DNA of 21,570 nucleotides from Alkalibacterium sp034520745 (GCA_034520745.1 JAXHNF010000018.1:1-21570), one strand, 5' to 3'. Shown: positions 1-8,276, counted from the stretch's first letter. Notes: generated from the letters alone by a model not told the origin. Made by a program: numbers and translations.

Positions 1-2
1 TA

Positions 3-227
3 AACATAGGAAAACAGGCAGGAAGTAACAATGGAAAGCAGCAGGTGCCTTCCGTATTCTTTCTGTTTTTTCAATTCATTAGCGCAACGAAAGCCAAATA
101 TATCGATGATGCCGTGGCCGCTCTGAATGTGACCTTAATTAAGGAAGAAATCGACGATTTGGAAGAACTGCACGTGCCGCGTGAAATCGTCGGTGCAAAG
201 CCGTATCCCACTAAAAAAGCCGGGTAA
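3..227 (+). CDS. Aldo/keto reductase, C-terminal fragment (cut by window edge)
   Basis: The last ~45 residues (ATKAKYIDDAVAALNVTL, then EEIDDLEELHVPREIVGAKPY) match the C-terminal end of NADPH-dependent aldo/keto reductases of the aryl-alcohol dehydrogenase-like group: the ATK segment that contacts cofactor, the DAV-AAL helix and the VPREIVG tail. The gene enters from the left edge and its catalytic Asp/Tyr/Lys/His lie outside. The frame is open from base 3, but the residues before ISATK do not look like the family, so an indel around bases 20-85 is likely. Substrate cannot be told. Confident on family, not on the integrity of the first 30 codons. Confidence 0.7.
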   Translation, partial: NIGKQAGSNNGKQQVPSVFFLFFQFISATKAKYIDDAVAALNVTLIKEEIDDLEELHVPREIVGAKPYPTKKAG

Positions 228-251
228 TAAACCGTCACTGCTAATAAAAAG

Positions 252-280
252 TTCAAATCACTCGCTTTTCCCGGTATACT
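252..280 (+). promoter_or_regulatory. Putative sigma-A promoter for the DUF1456 gene
   Basis: TTCAAA (252-257), a 17-bp spacer and TATACT (275-280) lie about 50 bp upstream of the DUF1456 start. The -35 element is weak (4 of 6), the -10 good. Confidence 0.45.
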
Positions 281-332
281 GTATGAAGAAAATGATATTG
301 AGTAAGCTGAATATCAGGAAGGTGCTGAAAGA

Positions 333-854
333 ATGAATAACAATGACCGATTAGTAAGACTGCGTTACGCGCTGGATTTAAAGGATTCTGAAATGGTGGA
401 GATTTTTAAACTTGGAGACACAGACGTTTCAGTGGGCGACGTCCGCTATCTCCTGTCCAAACAAGATGAAAGCGAAACAGATGACGGTGACGATGAGTAT
501 TCAGAGAATCACTACAAGAAAGAATGTACGAATCGGCAATTTGAATCGTTTCTCAATGGACTGATCGTCTATAAAAGAGGCCATCAGATGTCTAAAACAG
601 GTGAACCAGTCAAGATGACGTTCTCTCTGAAACACGATAAAGATGTCAATAATATTCTAATGAAGAAACTGAAAGTCGCCCTGAAATTGACAAATGAAGA
701 TATGCTGGATATTCTGGATGACACCGGTGTTCATATTTCCAAAGGCGAGCTCAGTGCGGTCCTGCGAAAAGAGGATCACCGCAATTATCAGGAGTGCGGC
801 GACCGTTATGCACGGAATTTCCTTAAAGGGCTGGCCATGAAGTACAGAGACTGA
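333..854 (+). CDS. DUF1456 family protein (YehS-like)
   Basis: A 173-residue protein built from two copies of the DUF1456 domain. Copy 1 is about residues 1-80 (NNDRLVRLRYALDLKDSEMVEIF, then FLNGLIVYKRG) and copy 2 about residues 95-170 (NNILMKKLKVALKLTNEDMLDIL, then FLKGLAMKYRD). The same layout is seen in E. coli YehS, whose function is unknown. An acidic stretch (residues 45-58) sits inside copy 1. There is no signal peptide or membrane segment, so it should be cytoplasmic. The ATG has a GGAAGGTG ribosome binding site about 8 nt upstream, and a clear terminator follows, so it is monocistronic. Family assignment is firm; no function is claimed. Confidence 0.9.
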   Translation: MNNNDRLVRLRYALDLKDSEMVEIFKLGDTDVSVGDVRYLLSKQDESETDDGDDEYSENHYKKECTNRQFESFLNGLIVYKRGHQMSKTGEPVKMTFSLKHDKDVNNILMKKLKVALKLTNEDMLDILDDTGVHISKGELSAVLRKEDHRNYQECGDRYARNFLKGLAMKYRD

Positions 855-904
855 CCGGCTGAAAGTCTTTTGGCTGAGAATTGCAACAGGACCAGTCACA
901 ATCA

Positions 905-943
905 AAGAACCTCAAGATACGGGCAGGCACTTGAGGTTCTTTT
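905..943 (+). terminator. Rho-independent terminator after DUF1456 gene
   Basis: AAGAACCTCAAG (905-916) pairs perfectly with CTTGAGGTTCTT (930-941) around a 13-nt loop, followed by further T residues. Confidence 0.8.
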
Positions 944-1104
944 GCATATGGATCAACAGACGTTCTCGTTTGTTTGAAAAATGAAAAGCTGTATCAGCGG
1001 AATGTTTTTAAATAGTTTTACTGCTTTTAAAAAAACAGCATCAAGATTAATGTTAACATATAGTTATTATGTGTTTCACGTAAAAAGCTTTATTAAGCTA
1101 ATCT

Positions 1105-1146
1105 TGTCTAAAATTTGTCTAAAATGAAGTGTAATATAACTGTAAT
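1105..1146 (+). promoter_or_regulatory. WalR (YycF) box, tandem, upstream of the M23 hydrolase
   Basis: TGTAAT-ATAAC-TGTAAT (1130-1146) is an exact match to the WalR/VicR consensus TGTWAH-N5-TGTWAH. Just upstream, TGTCTA-AAATT-TGTCTA (1105-1121) has the same 6-5-6 layout with a changed half-site. Both are direct repeats on an 11-bp step, about one helical turn. WalR is known to activate secreted peptidoglycan hydrolases (CwlO, PcsB, Usp45 types) in Firmicutes, which is what the next gene encodes. A weak -10 (TACTAT, 1180-1185) lies downstream. The remaining 944-1104 is AT-rich with no gene seen. Confidence 0.75.
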
Positions 1147-1266
1147 CGCCAATAGATTTTATAGTTCAGGTAAGAGTGGTACTATTGTTCTAAGTTAGAA
1201 ATACGAAATAACTTTAAAACATGCCTACCGAATTGTAACCTATTACGACCTAATGGAGGAAATGAC

Positions 1267-2925
1267 TTGAAGAATAAATTAATCGTTGGACTAGTATCAT
1301 CAATGCTCTTGACAACTCTTACGCCAATGATGGGTAGCGTTGTTCAAGCTGAAGAGTCTCTGGAAGAATTACAGAAAGAAAAAGAAAACATCGAGAACCG
1401 TTCGAATGAACTGGGTACAACTATTGAAGAAACCGAAGCGGAAATGAACAGTCTTGAAGCAGAAAGACAGGAACTTGAAGGAAGTATTCAGGCTCTGCAG
1501 TAGAAATTCAGAAGCTGACCGAACGTCTGGACATTCAGCGTATCCTGCTGGATGAAACAAACGAAGAAATCGAAAAGCTGAACGTAGAAATTGAAAATCT
1601 GACACAAGCGATCGAGCAGCGAAATGAAAAACTGATGACTCAGGCACGTGCAACACAAACTAAATGGAATCCTACGAATATCATACATATGATTATTTCG
1701 GCAGAAGATATTTCAGACTTAGTTAGTCGTTTAGGTGTTATTACTACATTAGTATCTGCTAATCAGACGGTTATTGAAGATCAGCGTCGTGATCAGGAAT
1801 CACTTATAGAAGCAGAAGAAAAAGTTCAAACTGAAAAAGAAGAAGTTGTGACATTATTAGCTGAAATCGAAACGACACGTGAGAACTTGACGGTTCAGCA
1901 GGCTGAACTGGATGACCAGGTCATGTTTGTAGCGGAACGTTACCAGATGAATTCTGCTGAGAAAGATCAGTTCGTTACTGAACAGTTCGAGTTGGCTCAG
2001 GAAACAATGGCTTTATCAGCTGAGATCGAAGCAGAAGAAGAACGCATCGCTGAAGCAAAACGTATAGAAGAAGAACGTATCGCCGAAGAGAAACGTCTGG
2101 AAGCAGAACGTATTGCTGAAGAGAAACGTCTGGAAGAAGAACGCATTGCCGAAGAAAAACGTATAGCTGAAGAAAAAGCTGAACAAGAAGCTATAGCTAA
2201 AGCTAAAGCGGAAAAAGAGAAAGAAGAAGCAAAAGTTCTGGCTGCTAAAAGACGCCAGGATGAAGAAGACGCTAAAAAAGCACAGGCACGTGCAGCCGAA
2301 AAACGTCAGGCTGAAAAAGAAGCTGAAGACCGTGCAGCCGCCAATCGTGCAGCTGAGCAGCGTGCCGCCGAAAAACGTGCAGCAGAGAATCGTGAAGCGG
2401 AGCAACGCGCGGCAGAACAGCGTGCAGCAGAACGGCGACGCAGCTGAACAACGTGCCGCCGAGCAGCGTGCCGCCGAAAACGCGCAGCTGAAGCCGAAGC
2501 GGCGAAAAAGAAAAGAACAAGCTGCAACTTCATCATCCAACAGCGGCTGGTTACGTCCGGCAAGTGGTTACATCAGTTCACCTTTCGGATACCGTACTCA
2601 CCCGGTAACAGGCGCCCGCGGTTCCTTCCATGCCGGAGTTGACATTGCAGGAAGCGGATCGATCAGAGCTGCTCGTTCCGGACGAGTCACTGCTGCATCA
2701 TATTCAGGTTCTTATGGCTACAGAGTCATTGTGGACCATGGTAATGGCTACAGCACGCTGTATGCACACATGAAATCAAACTTGAGTGTATCAGTTGGAC
2801 AATCGGTATCACAAGGACAGCAACTGGGTATCATGGGTACTACAGGACGCTCTACAGGGGTTCACTTGCACTTTGAAGTACGCAAAAACGGATCAGCTGT
2901 CAACCCTATGAATTACATCAGATAA
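1267..2925 (+). pseudogene. Secreted PcsB-like coiled-coil / M23 (LytM) peptidoglycan endopeptidase, frame-broken
   Basis: Cell-wall hydrolase that would cut peptide cross-links outside the membrane. The TTG start at 1267 follows GGAGGA (1255-1260) by 6 nt; the nearby ATG at 1262 meets a stop at once. A signal peptide (residues 1-28, cut after VVQA) is followed by a PcsB-type coiled coil (to about base 2030), a charged Glu/Ala/Arg repeat region (2040-2510), and a complete M23 domain with FHAGVD (Zn His and Asp) and HLHFEV (HxH). Frame breaks: a lost G near 1500 (CTGCAG-TAGAA, making a stop) and a gained base near 2434. A second, compensated pair around 2480-2515 is possible. The restored product would be about 550 residues. 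Because signal, coiled coil and catalytic residues are all kept, I suspect sequence error rather than gene loss. Confidence 0.85.
2040..2510 (+). repeat. In-gene repeats: 33-nt (11-residue) then 15-nt (RAAEQ) units
   Basis: Four consecutive 33-nt units from 2040 encode ERIAEEKRLEE-like 11-residue repeats. From about 2325 the code changes to 5-residue RAAEQ/RAAEK/RAAEN units. Both predict a long, highly charged helix, like the TolA linker, separating the N-terminal coiled coil from the M23 domain. Most PcsB/Usp45 proteins have a shorter linker here. Confidence 0.75.
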
Positions 2926-2943
2926 TCAGTTTAATAAGCTGAG

Positions 2944-2984
2944 AAAGAGAGAATGCACATTTCAGTGCTTTCTCTCTTTTTTCT
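2944..2984 (+). terminator. Rho-independent terminator after M23 hydrolase
   Basis: AAAGAGAGAATGCAC (2944-2958) pairs with GTGCTTTCTCTCTTT (2965-2979) with one mismatch and a 6-nt loop, followed by a T run. Confidence 0.85.
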
Positions 2985-3028
2985 TAATTTAAATGTCATG
3001 AAATGTAGTAAGCGTACGTTTCCCCGGA

Positions 3029-3265
3029 GGCTAACTTTGAACCTTCTAGTAAGCCGCCAAGCAGAAACTATTGAGTTAATTGAAATAGTCTGCCTTTTGA
3101 TCAAGTGGGGACTGGATTCGCAGGGAGTTGATAGAAGAACTGTATTGTATTAGCAACTCACGATTGTCCAAACGATCGAGATGATAGAAGAAGGTCCTTC
3201 TTCTATAAACTCGAAGTAAAAACGATAAATGGGCTACTAGAAGAAGGCTCTTATACTAGTAACCC
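3029..3265. repeat. Gene-free hairpin series with 53-nt spaced TAGAAGAA motif
   Basis: No credible gene lies in 2985-3440. It holds consecutive inverted repeats: 3029-3055 (GGCTAACT/AGTAAGCC), 3061-3093 (GCAGAAACTATT/AATAGTCTGC, then CTTTTG), 3125-3159 (GAGTTG/CAACTC), 3177-3213 (CGAG/CTCG enclosing the near-perfect palindrome 3184-3206) and 3231-3265 (GGGCTACTAG/CTAGTAACCC). The last three carry TAGAAGAA in the left arm at 3132, 3185 and 3238, exactly 53 nt apart, while the arms differ but still pair. AAGCAGAAA recurs at 3059 and 3266. It may be a structured RNA or a decayed repeat; function unknown. Confidence 0.5.
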
Positions 3266-3432
3266 AAGCAGAAATCTGTATTGTGTTACTAAAAATCATG
3301 CTGCCTTTTATGAACTCATCAGTAAAGCAACATTGAGTCAATGGTAGATATTTGATTTTCTATCAACCTACGATATATATCCTTTCTGAGCTGATAAAAG
3401 ACAACAGGACGATAAAACGAATAAACTCAATT

Positions 3433-3481
3433 GAATATAAACGACCCGGAAACTCATGATTGAACTGAGTTTCCGGGTCGT
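3433..3481 (-). terminator. Terminator of the ThrE-type exporter genes (minus strand)
   Basis: A perfect 16-bp stem, ACGACCCGGAAACTCA (3441-3456) with its complement at 3466-3481 around a 9-nt loop. On the minus strand it is followed by a T-rich tail. Confidence 0.75.
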
Positions 3482-3496
3482 ATCTAATTGGATGAC

Positions 3497-3978
3497 TTAG
3501 TAAAAGTTGCTCAGGGCAATAGCGCTTGTCCCGCTTGCCAAAAGGCACGGCTTGGGAGACCTGGAACAGTCCGCTGTTTATAGACAGACCTAAAGCAATG
3601 GCGACCGGAAACGAGAAATGTTTCTGTCCCGTACATCAGGGCCAGTTCAGAATTGCCTTCAATAAAGGCGCGCATCATGTTGTAGGCTGAGCCCCCGGGG
3701 ACCAGCGGAATGATGGCCGGAACAGCGAAGACGATGACGGGCATTCTGTAGTGCCGGGCGAACCACTGACTGAAAAAGGCAATCAGAAATGAAGCTGCTC
3801 CTGCTCCGACAAAAAGCACAAACTCAAATTGAAAGGCGATGACGTAGGTACGAACCGCGCCAAGTGCTCCGGAGATACTTGAAGCGAAGAGGGTGCGGGT
3901 TGGGACATTGTACATGACCCCGAAGCCGAAAGTCGCCACGAACGCTGCTAAAAGATAGGTTAAATAATTCAAAGTCAC
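3497..3978 (-). CDS. Threonine/serine exporter family, small subunit (YjjB / ThrE_2, DUF3815), frameshifted C-terminus
   Basis: Small membrane subunit of a split ThrE-type exporter. The family exports Thr/Ser in ThrE, and YjjPB exports succinate in E. coli; the substrate here is unknown. Visible are TM segments at about residues 6-24, 30-50, 50-68 and 78-96, the family motif VPAIIPLVPGGSAYNMMRAFIEG, and NVPTRTLFASSISGALG near the N-terminus. The open frame runs off family sequence after TFLVS (near base 3608). In the next frame the expected last helix VAIALGLSINSGLFQV appears, so one base has been gained or lost there. The exact stop is uncertain: TAA at 3497-3499 is my best guess, TGA at 3511 ends the unshifted frame. 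It starts 18 nt after the YjjP gene with an AAAGGAG site, so the two are co-transcribed. Confidence 0.75.
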
Positions 3979-3996
3979 GCTGTTTTCTCCTTTCTC

Positions 3997-4754
3997 TTAT
4001 AAGAATGCCAGAACGATGGCGATCCCGATCCCGATAGCACCGGCTGTCAGCAGGGCCTTAGCCAGTACGGCCACGCCGGCAAGCAGATGCCGGCCATCAG
4101 ATCTCTGAAACTGTTGGTGATGGCCATCCCGGGAACCAGGGACATGACACTGCCGATGATGATCACGTTGAGATCTTGGCCGAAGCCGACAGCCGTGAAA
4201 ATAACGGCCAGGAGTCCAATGAAAAAGGATGCGACCATTTCGGCAAAGAAGCTGACATTGGTCCAGTTGTTGACGACCTCAAACAGGAAATGGCCCAAAC
4301 CGCCGGCGATCACAGCTGGGAGTATCTCCATATACGTCCCGCCGAACAGGAGTGTAAAACCACCACAGGCTATGGCCATGGCACTGTTTCTCTGCAGACG
4401 CGTAAAGTTGGTCGGCGTATTTTTTATATTGTTGAGCTTTTCTGTCACGCGTTTCGGAGGCAGTGCTTTTTTTGCCAGCTGCCGTGAAAGGTCGTTCACC
4501 ATGGAAACTTTTTCCAGGTTGGTGATCCGGTCATTCATCCGGAGAAGTTCCGTATGATCCAATCCGTCATTTCCCTGGACTGTGATGATCAGAGCAGTGG
4601 GAACGACGAATACATTTATATTTTCAAGATGATAACTTTTTGCGATGCGGTATAGCGTATCTTCCACACGGTAAGTTTCTGCACCATTTTCTAACATGAC
4701 CCTGCCTGCTTCGACACAGACATCTAAAATGGCGGATGCCGGGTACTGCTGCAT
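3997..4754 (-). CDS. Threonine/serine exporter family, large subunit (YjjP / ThrE, DUF1212), 3' frameshift
   Basis: Partner of the YjjB-like protein. The N-terminal cytoplasmic part has the ThrE signature (AGRVMLENGAETYRVEDT, residues about 17-34; VFVVPTALIITV). Membrane helices follow, ending in LVPGMAITNSFRDLMAG. After DLMAG (near 4098) the frame goes to CLPAWPYWLRPC and stops at 4047. Adding one base gives HLLAGVAVLAKALLTAG and on to a stop at 3997-3999, the normal family ending, so a one-base deletion is present. ATG 4754 is chosen over the upstream one at 4778 because AAGGAGGT (4761-4768) sits 6 nt before it. The two genes make one minus-strand operon. Confidence 0.85.
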
Positions 4755-4844
4755 AGATAGACCTCCTTCAACAAACATTCAATACGCCTAGTATAACCAT
4801 ATTCTGCGGTAATTGCGAATAGATTCTTGTCAGAATCAAGGGAT

Positions 4845-4874
4845 TTGTGACGTATCCTGTTCAGCCTGTATGAT
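4845..4874 (+). promoter_or_regulatory. Putative promoter of the DUF1801 gene
   Basis: TTGTGA (4845-4850), an 18-bp spacer and TATGAT (4869-4874) lie about 50 bp upstream of the start codon. Confidence 0.5.
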
Positions 4875-4922
4875 AAACTGGAGACAGGGCTAGTTGAAGA
4901 AATCATAGAGGAGGAAAAGAAC

Positions 4923-5360
4923 ATGTATAAACTGAAGACCCAGCCGACCGATTCAAGTGTTGTGGCATTTATTGAATCCGTGGAGAGCGAGAAAAAACAG
5001 GAAGATGCGTTCAAGCTACTGGATATCTTTACCGAAACCACAGGAATGGAGCCGAAAATGTGGGGAGAGAGCATCATCGGATTCGGGTCCTATCATTATA
5101 AATACGAATCAGGACACGAAGGCGATGCTGCACTGGTCGGTTTTTCACCAAGAAAAGCCCGGTTCAGTCTGTATTTTGCGACAGGTGACGAGAAACGGGA
5201 AGAGTTACTGAACGACTTCGGCAAGCATAAAACAGGAAAAGCCTGCGTTTATGTCAATAAACTCGACGATATCGATGTGGATGTTCTTAAGAAACTGATC
5301 GACCAGTCTATTGACTTTCTGGAGGAAACTTACGGAGAAGAAAACGTCACGAAAGAATGA
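4923..5360 (+). CDS. DUF1801 (YdhG-like) domain protein
   Basis: A 145-residue soluble protein with the DUF1801 pattern: VVAFIESVESEKKQEDAFKLLDIF at the N-terminus, then MWGESIIGFGSYHYKYESG, GFSPRKARFSLYF and the C-terminal VNKLDDIDVDVLKKLI. Members are small SCP-like/YdhG folds of unknown function. GAGGAGG stands 8-10 nt before the ATG. There is no signal peptide. It is flanked by the divergent exporter pair and by dsdA, and probably transcribed alone; no convincing terminator is seen after it. No function is claimed. Confidence 0.85.
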   Translation: MYKLKTQPTDSSVVAFIESVESEKKQEDAFKLLDIFTETTGMEPKMWGESIIGFGSYHYKYESGHEGDAALVGFSPRKARFSLYFATGDEKREELLNDFGKHKTGKACVYVNKLDDIDVDVLKKLIDQSIDFLEETYGEENVTKE

Positions 5361-5511
5361 TCCCACCTAGCCCTTTTCTCAATTGATTAGAAAGATTATC
5401 TTCTGATTAGAAGCCCCTTTCATTCGTTTTTCTGTCAGCTGCGGTGTGCTATAATGATAAGGCTGAACAGGACTTTTTTAAGTCAACTAAACAGAAGAGA
5501 GGGAGACTTTA

Positions 5512-6861
5512 ATGACAGATAAGAACATAGCTGAATTAATTGAACGAACGCCCTTATTAAATAACATCAGACAAGGGGAAGAAGTATTCTGGAAAAACAC
5601 GATGGCCATGCCGACGGAAGAAGCAACGGCACAGACGAAATACTCCAGGGCAGATATCCTGGACGCAGAAGCCCGTCTGCAGCGCTTTGCCGCCTTTATC
5701 CGTGTGGCGTACCCTGAAACCGAAGAAACACACGGGATCATCGAATCACCCTTATCCGAAATAACTGAAATGAAGACCTATCTGGATGAAGCGCTGAACG
5801 AAAAACTGGACGGACAGCTCTGGTTGAAACGTGACGATCTGCTTCCGATCTCCGGGACGATCAAAGCCAGAGGAGCTATTTATGAAGTGCTGAAACACGC
5901 TGAAGAATTAGCGCTTGAGCACGGCCTGCTGAAGAATACCGAGGAAGATTATGCTGTCTTCGCCAGTGATGAGTTCAAAACGTTCTTCTCGCAGTTCGAT
6001 ATCACTGTGGGAACGACGGGTAACTTGGGGATCAGCGTGGGGACGATGGGACGCAGACTGGGATTCCAGGTGACCGTGCATATGTCCGTTGAAGCCAAAA
6101 AATGGAAAAAAGAATACCTGAGAAATATCGGTGTCGAAGTGATCGAACATGACACGGACTTCTCCCGAGCAGTGGAAAACGGGCGCGCCGAATCTGAAGC
6201 AGATCCGAAAAGCTATTTTGTGGATGACGAGCATTCAGAAGAACTGTTTCTGGGCTATACAGCCGGCGGCCTGCGGATGAAAGTGCAGCTGGATATCGCA
6301 GGGATCAAAGTCGATGAAGACCATCCGCTGTTTGTTTACCTTCCCTGCGGCATCGGTGGGTCGCCCGGCGGTATCACGTTTGGACTGAAACAGGCCTTTG
6401 GCGAACATGTCCACTGCTTTTTTGTCGAGCCGACCAAAATGCCGAGCATGATGATCGGTCTCTTAAGCCAGAAATACGATGAACTGTCTGTCTTTGACTT
6501 TGGGTTAGGCGGCTTGACCGTTGCAGACGGTCTGGCCGTTCCGAGAACGTCCGGGCTTGTGGCCAAGCTGATGCGGACCTTCTTCAGCGGCGGATACACC
6601 GTCCAGGACGATGTGTTCAAGGCCCTGCTGACAAAACTTTATGAAAAAGAAGGCATTTTCCTGGAACCGGCAGCGGTTGCCGGCCTGGTCGGACCTTACC
6701 GTCTGATGCAGTCAGACGACGGCCAGACATATCTGAATGACAAAGGACTGGCGGATAAAATGCATCAGGCCACGCATATCGCCTGGGCTACCGGCGGATC
6801 CATGGTCCCTGAAAAAGACCGTGAAGCCTTTCTTGAGGACTGCAGACCTTACGAATTATAA
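5512..6861 (+). CDS. dsdA: D-serine dehydratase (D-serine ammonia-lyase)
   Basis: PLP enzyme converting D-serine to pyruvate and ammonia in the cytoplasm, used for detoxification or as a carbon/nitrogen source. It is 449 residues, the usual DsdA length (~440). The PLP-binding lysine is K118 in SGTIKARGA, the same position as in E. coli. GTTGNLGISVGTMG and the glycine loop CGIGGSPGGITFG bind the cofactor phosphate. N-terminal TPLLNN and WLKRDDLLPISG are also typical. RBS AGAGAGGGAG lies 7 nt upstream, TATAAT (5450-5455) is a good -10 with a poor -35, and TGATTAGAA is repeated at 5384 and 5404, a possible activator site. No dsdC or dsdX neighbour is present. The frame is clean, with its own terminator. 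Confidence 0.95.
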   Translation: MTDKNIAELIERTPLLNNIRQGEEVFWKNTMAMPTEEATAQTKYSRADILDAEARLQRFAAFIRVAYPETEETHGIIESPLSEITEMKTYLDEALNEKLDGQLWLKRDDLLPISGTIKARGAIYEVLKHAEELALEHGLLKNTEEDYAVFASDEFKTFFSQFDITVGTTGNLGISVGTMGRRLGFQVTVHMSVEAKKWKKEYLRNIGVEVIEHDTDFSRAVENGRAESEADPKSYFVDDEHSEELFLGYTAGGLRMKVQLDIAGIKVDEDHPLFVYLPCGIGGSPGGITFGLKQAFGEHVHCFFVEPTKMPSMMIGLLSQKYDELSVFDFGLGGLTVADGLAVPRTSGLVAKLMRTFFSGGYTVQDDVFKALLTKLYEKEGIFLEPAAVAGLVGPYRLMQSDDGQTYLNDKGLADKMHQATHIAWATGGSMVPEKDREAFLEDCRPYEL

Positions 6862-6871
6862 ATAATTCATC

Positions 6872-6906
6872 AAAGGATAGTCATTTTCGGATGACTATCC
6901 TTTTTT
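6872..6906 (+). terminator. Rho-independent terminator of dsdA
   Basis: AAGGATAGTCAT (6873-6884) pairs perfectly with ATGACTATCCTT around TTTCGG, followed by a run of T. Confidence 0.9.
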
Positions 6907-7043
6907 ACATGCAAATCCGAGAGGAAATAAGGGCTTGTGTTTCTTCTGTTTGAAGTTATAAGATGCAGCGTTGGCCTGCTGACAAAATCCGGCCTTCACA
7001 AGCTTGCTTTAAGAAAAACCATGAAAATATAATTTCAGGCGCA

Positions 7044-7079
7044 GAAAAAAGAGCTTAGGACAAAAGTCCCAGGCTCTTT
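7044..7079 (-). terminator. Rho-independent terminator of adhP (minus strand)
   Basis: On the minus strand AAAGAGCCTGGGAC and GTCCTAAGCTCTTT pair around TTTT with one small mismatch, followed by TTTTTT. The 6907-7043 interval between this and the dsdA terminator holds nothing recognisable. Confidence 0.8.
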
Positions 7080-7093
7080 CAGTTCATAAAAAG

Positions 7094-8110
7094 TTATTTT
7101 TCCATATTCAAGTCGATGACCATACGTCCTTTGAACTTGCCTTCCACCATTTCTTCAAAGATATCGTTGATGTCTTCGATAGGCCGTTTCTGTACTTTTG
7201 GCACGACCAGTCCTTCTGCAGCAAACTGGAAAGCTTCGCGCAAGTCTTCGCGTGTCCCGACCAGCGACCCGACGATTTCGATTCCGTCAAGCACCAGACG
7301 GGGGATGCTCAAGTCCATTGCTTCCGGCGGCAGACCGACTGCAACGACCGTCCCGCCTGCGCGGACACAGTCAACTGCGGAATTGAAAGCTGCTTTAGCA
7401 ACGGCCGTAACGACCGCTGCGTGAGCGCCGCCGACTTTTTCCTGCATAAGCTGTTCAGCATTCTCTTTTGTAGGGTTGATGAGTATGTCAGCGCCGACTT
7501 CTTTGGCAAACTCCAGCTGTTTGTCATTGATATCGATGGCAATGACTTTAGCATTAAAGACGTTCTTGGCGTACTGGAGTGCCAGATTGCCTAAACCTCC
7601 CAGACCGTAAATGGCGATCCAGTCTCCGGGTTTGATCTTCGCTTCCTTGATCGCTTTATAGGTTGTCACCCCTGCGCACGTCACACTGCTTGCGGCAGCC
7701 GGATCGAGACCTTCTGGCACTTTCACAGCATAATCAGCTGTCACGATGCATTCTTCCGCCATCGCGCCGTCCACGGAATAGCCAGCATTCTTTACTTCAC
7801 GGCACAAGGTTTCTCTGCCGCTGACGCAGTATTCACAGTGGCCGCATCCTTCAAAGAACCAGGCAATACTGACGCGGTCGCCCACCTTGAGGCTCGTCAC
7901 ATCATCAGCGATCTCGCTGACGACACCAATACCTTCATGACCCAAGGTGACACCTGTTTTATCTCCGTAATCCGCATTTTTAACATGCAGATCCGTGTGA
8001 CAGACACCACAAAATTCGACATCGACCTTTGCTTCGCCTGAACGTAGCGGACGAAGTTCTTTATCCTTGATTTCCACCTTTTTATCTTGCGTGACAACTG
8101 CAGCTTTCAT
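7094..8110 (-). CDS. adhP: Zn-dependent alcohol dehydrogenase, AdhP type
   Basis: A 338-residue medium-chain dehydrogenase interconverting ethanol (and other primary alcohols) and aldehyde with NAD(H). Catalytic zinc ligands lie in CGVCHTDLH and GHEG, and the structural zinc is held by the four Cys of CGHCEYCVSGRETLC. The Rossmann motif is GLGGLGNLALQYAK, followed by VIAIDIND, whose Asp favours NAD. The ATG at 8110 is chosen over the upstream frame (8179) because AAAGGATG lies 6 nt before it and the family starts MKAAVV. A promoter (TTAACA, 18 bp, TATACT; complement 8141-8170) overlaps a Rex-like operator, so it is probably induced at high NADH during fermentation. Clean frame, own terminator. 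Confidence 0.95.
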   Translation of the reverse strand: MKAAVVTQDKKVEIKDKELRPLRSGEAKVDVEFCGVCHTDLHVKNADYGDKTGVTLGHEGIGVVSEIADDVTSLKVGDRVSIAWFFEGCGHCEYCVSGRETLCREVKNAGYSVDGAMAEECIVTADYAVKVPEGLDPAAASSVTCAGVTTYKAIKEAKIKPGDWIAIYGLGGLGNLALQYAKNVFNAKVIAIDINDKQLEFAKEVGADILINPTKENAEQLMQEKVGGAHAAVVTAVAKAAFNSAVDCVRAGGTVVAVGLPPEAMDLSIPRLVLDGIEIVGSLVGTREDLREAFQFAAEGLVVPKVQKRPIEDINDIFEEMVEGKFKGRMVIDLNMEK

Positions 8111-8140
8111 GTGATCATCCTTTCGTTTCATCTTTATTTT

Positions 8141-8181
8141 AGTATAAGTATACACAAAAACTATTGTTAAAACAATCACAA
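8141..8181 (-). promoter_or_regulatory. adhP promoter with Rex-like operator
   Basis: Read on the minus strand: TTAACA (complement of 8165-8170), an 18-bp spacer and TATACT (complement of 8141-8146). Overlapping the -35 at 8164-8181 is TTGTTA-AAACAA-TCACAA, two inverted half-sites of the type TTGT(G/T)A with a 6-bp spacer, the known layout for the NADH-sensing repressor Rex. Fermentative alcohol dehydrogenases are standard Rex targets. Confidence 0.65.
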
Positions 8182-8276
8182 ACTAAAGATATTTTTTAAA
8201 TAAATAACGATTATATTGATTTTTATAATGTTAATTAATGAACAATATATCGAAGGTTTAACCATGAAGATTTCCT

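Noticed and set aside
2016..2540. Long minus-strand ORF with Phe/Cys-rich translation opposite the M23 gene
   Set aside because: It is the antisense of the Glu/Ala/Arg repeats; composition and lack of a ribosome site mark it as a shadow.
2953..3153. 66-codon ORF after the M23 terminator
   Set aside because: It starts inside the terminator stem, lacks a ribosome site and has no recognisable protein features.
4087..4557. Plus-strand ORF over the YjjP gene
   Set aside because: The opposite strand encodes a clear ThrE family protein; this frame shows no family signal and has no ribosome site.
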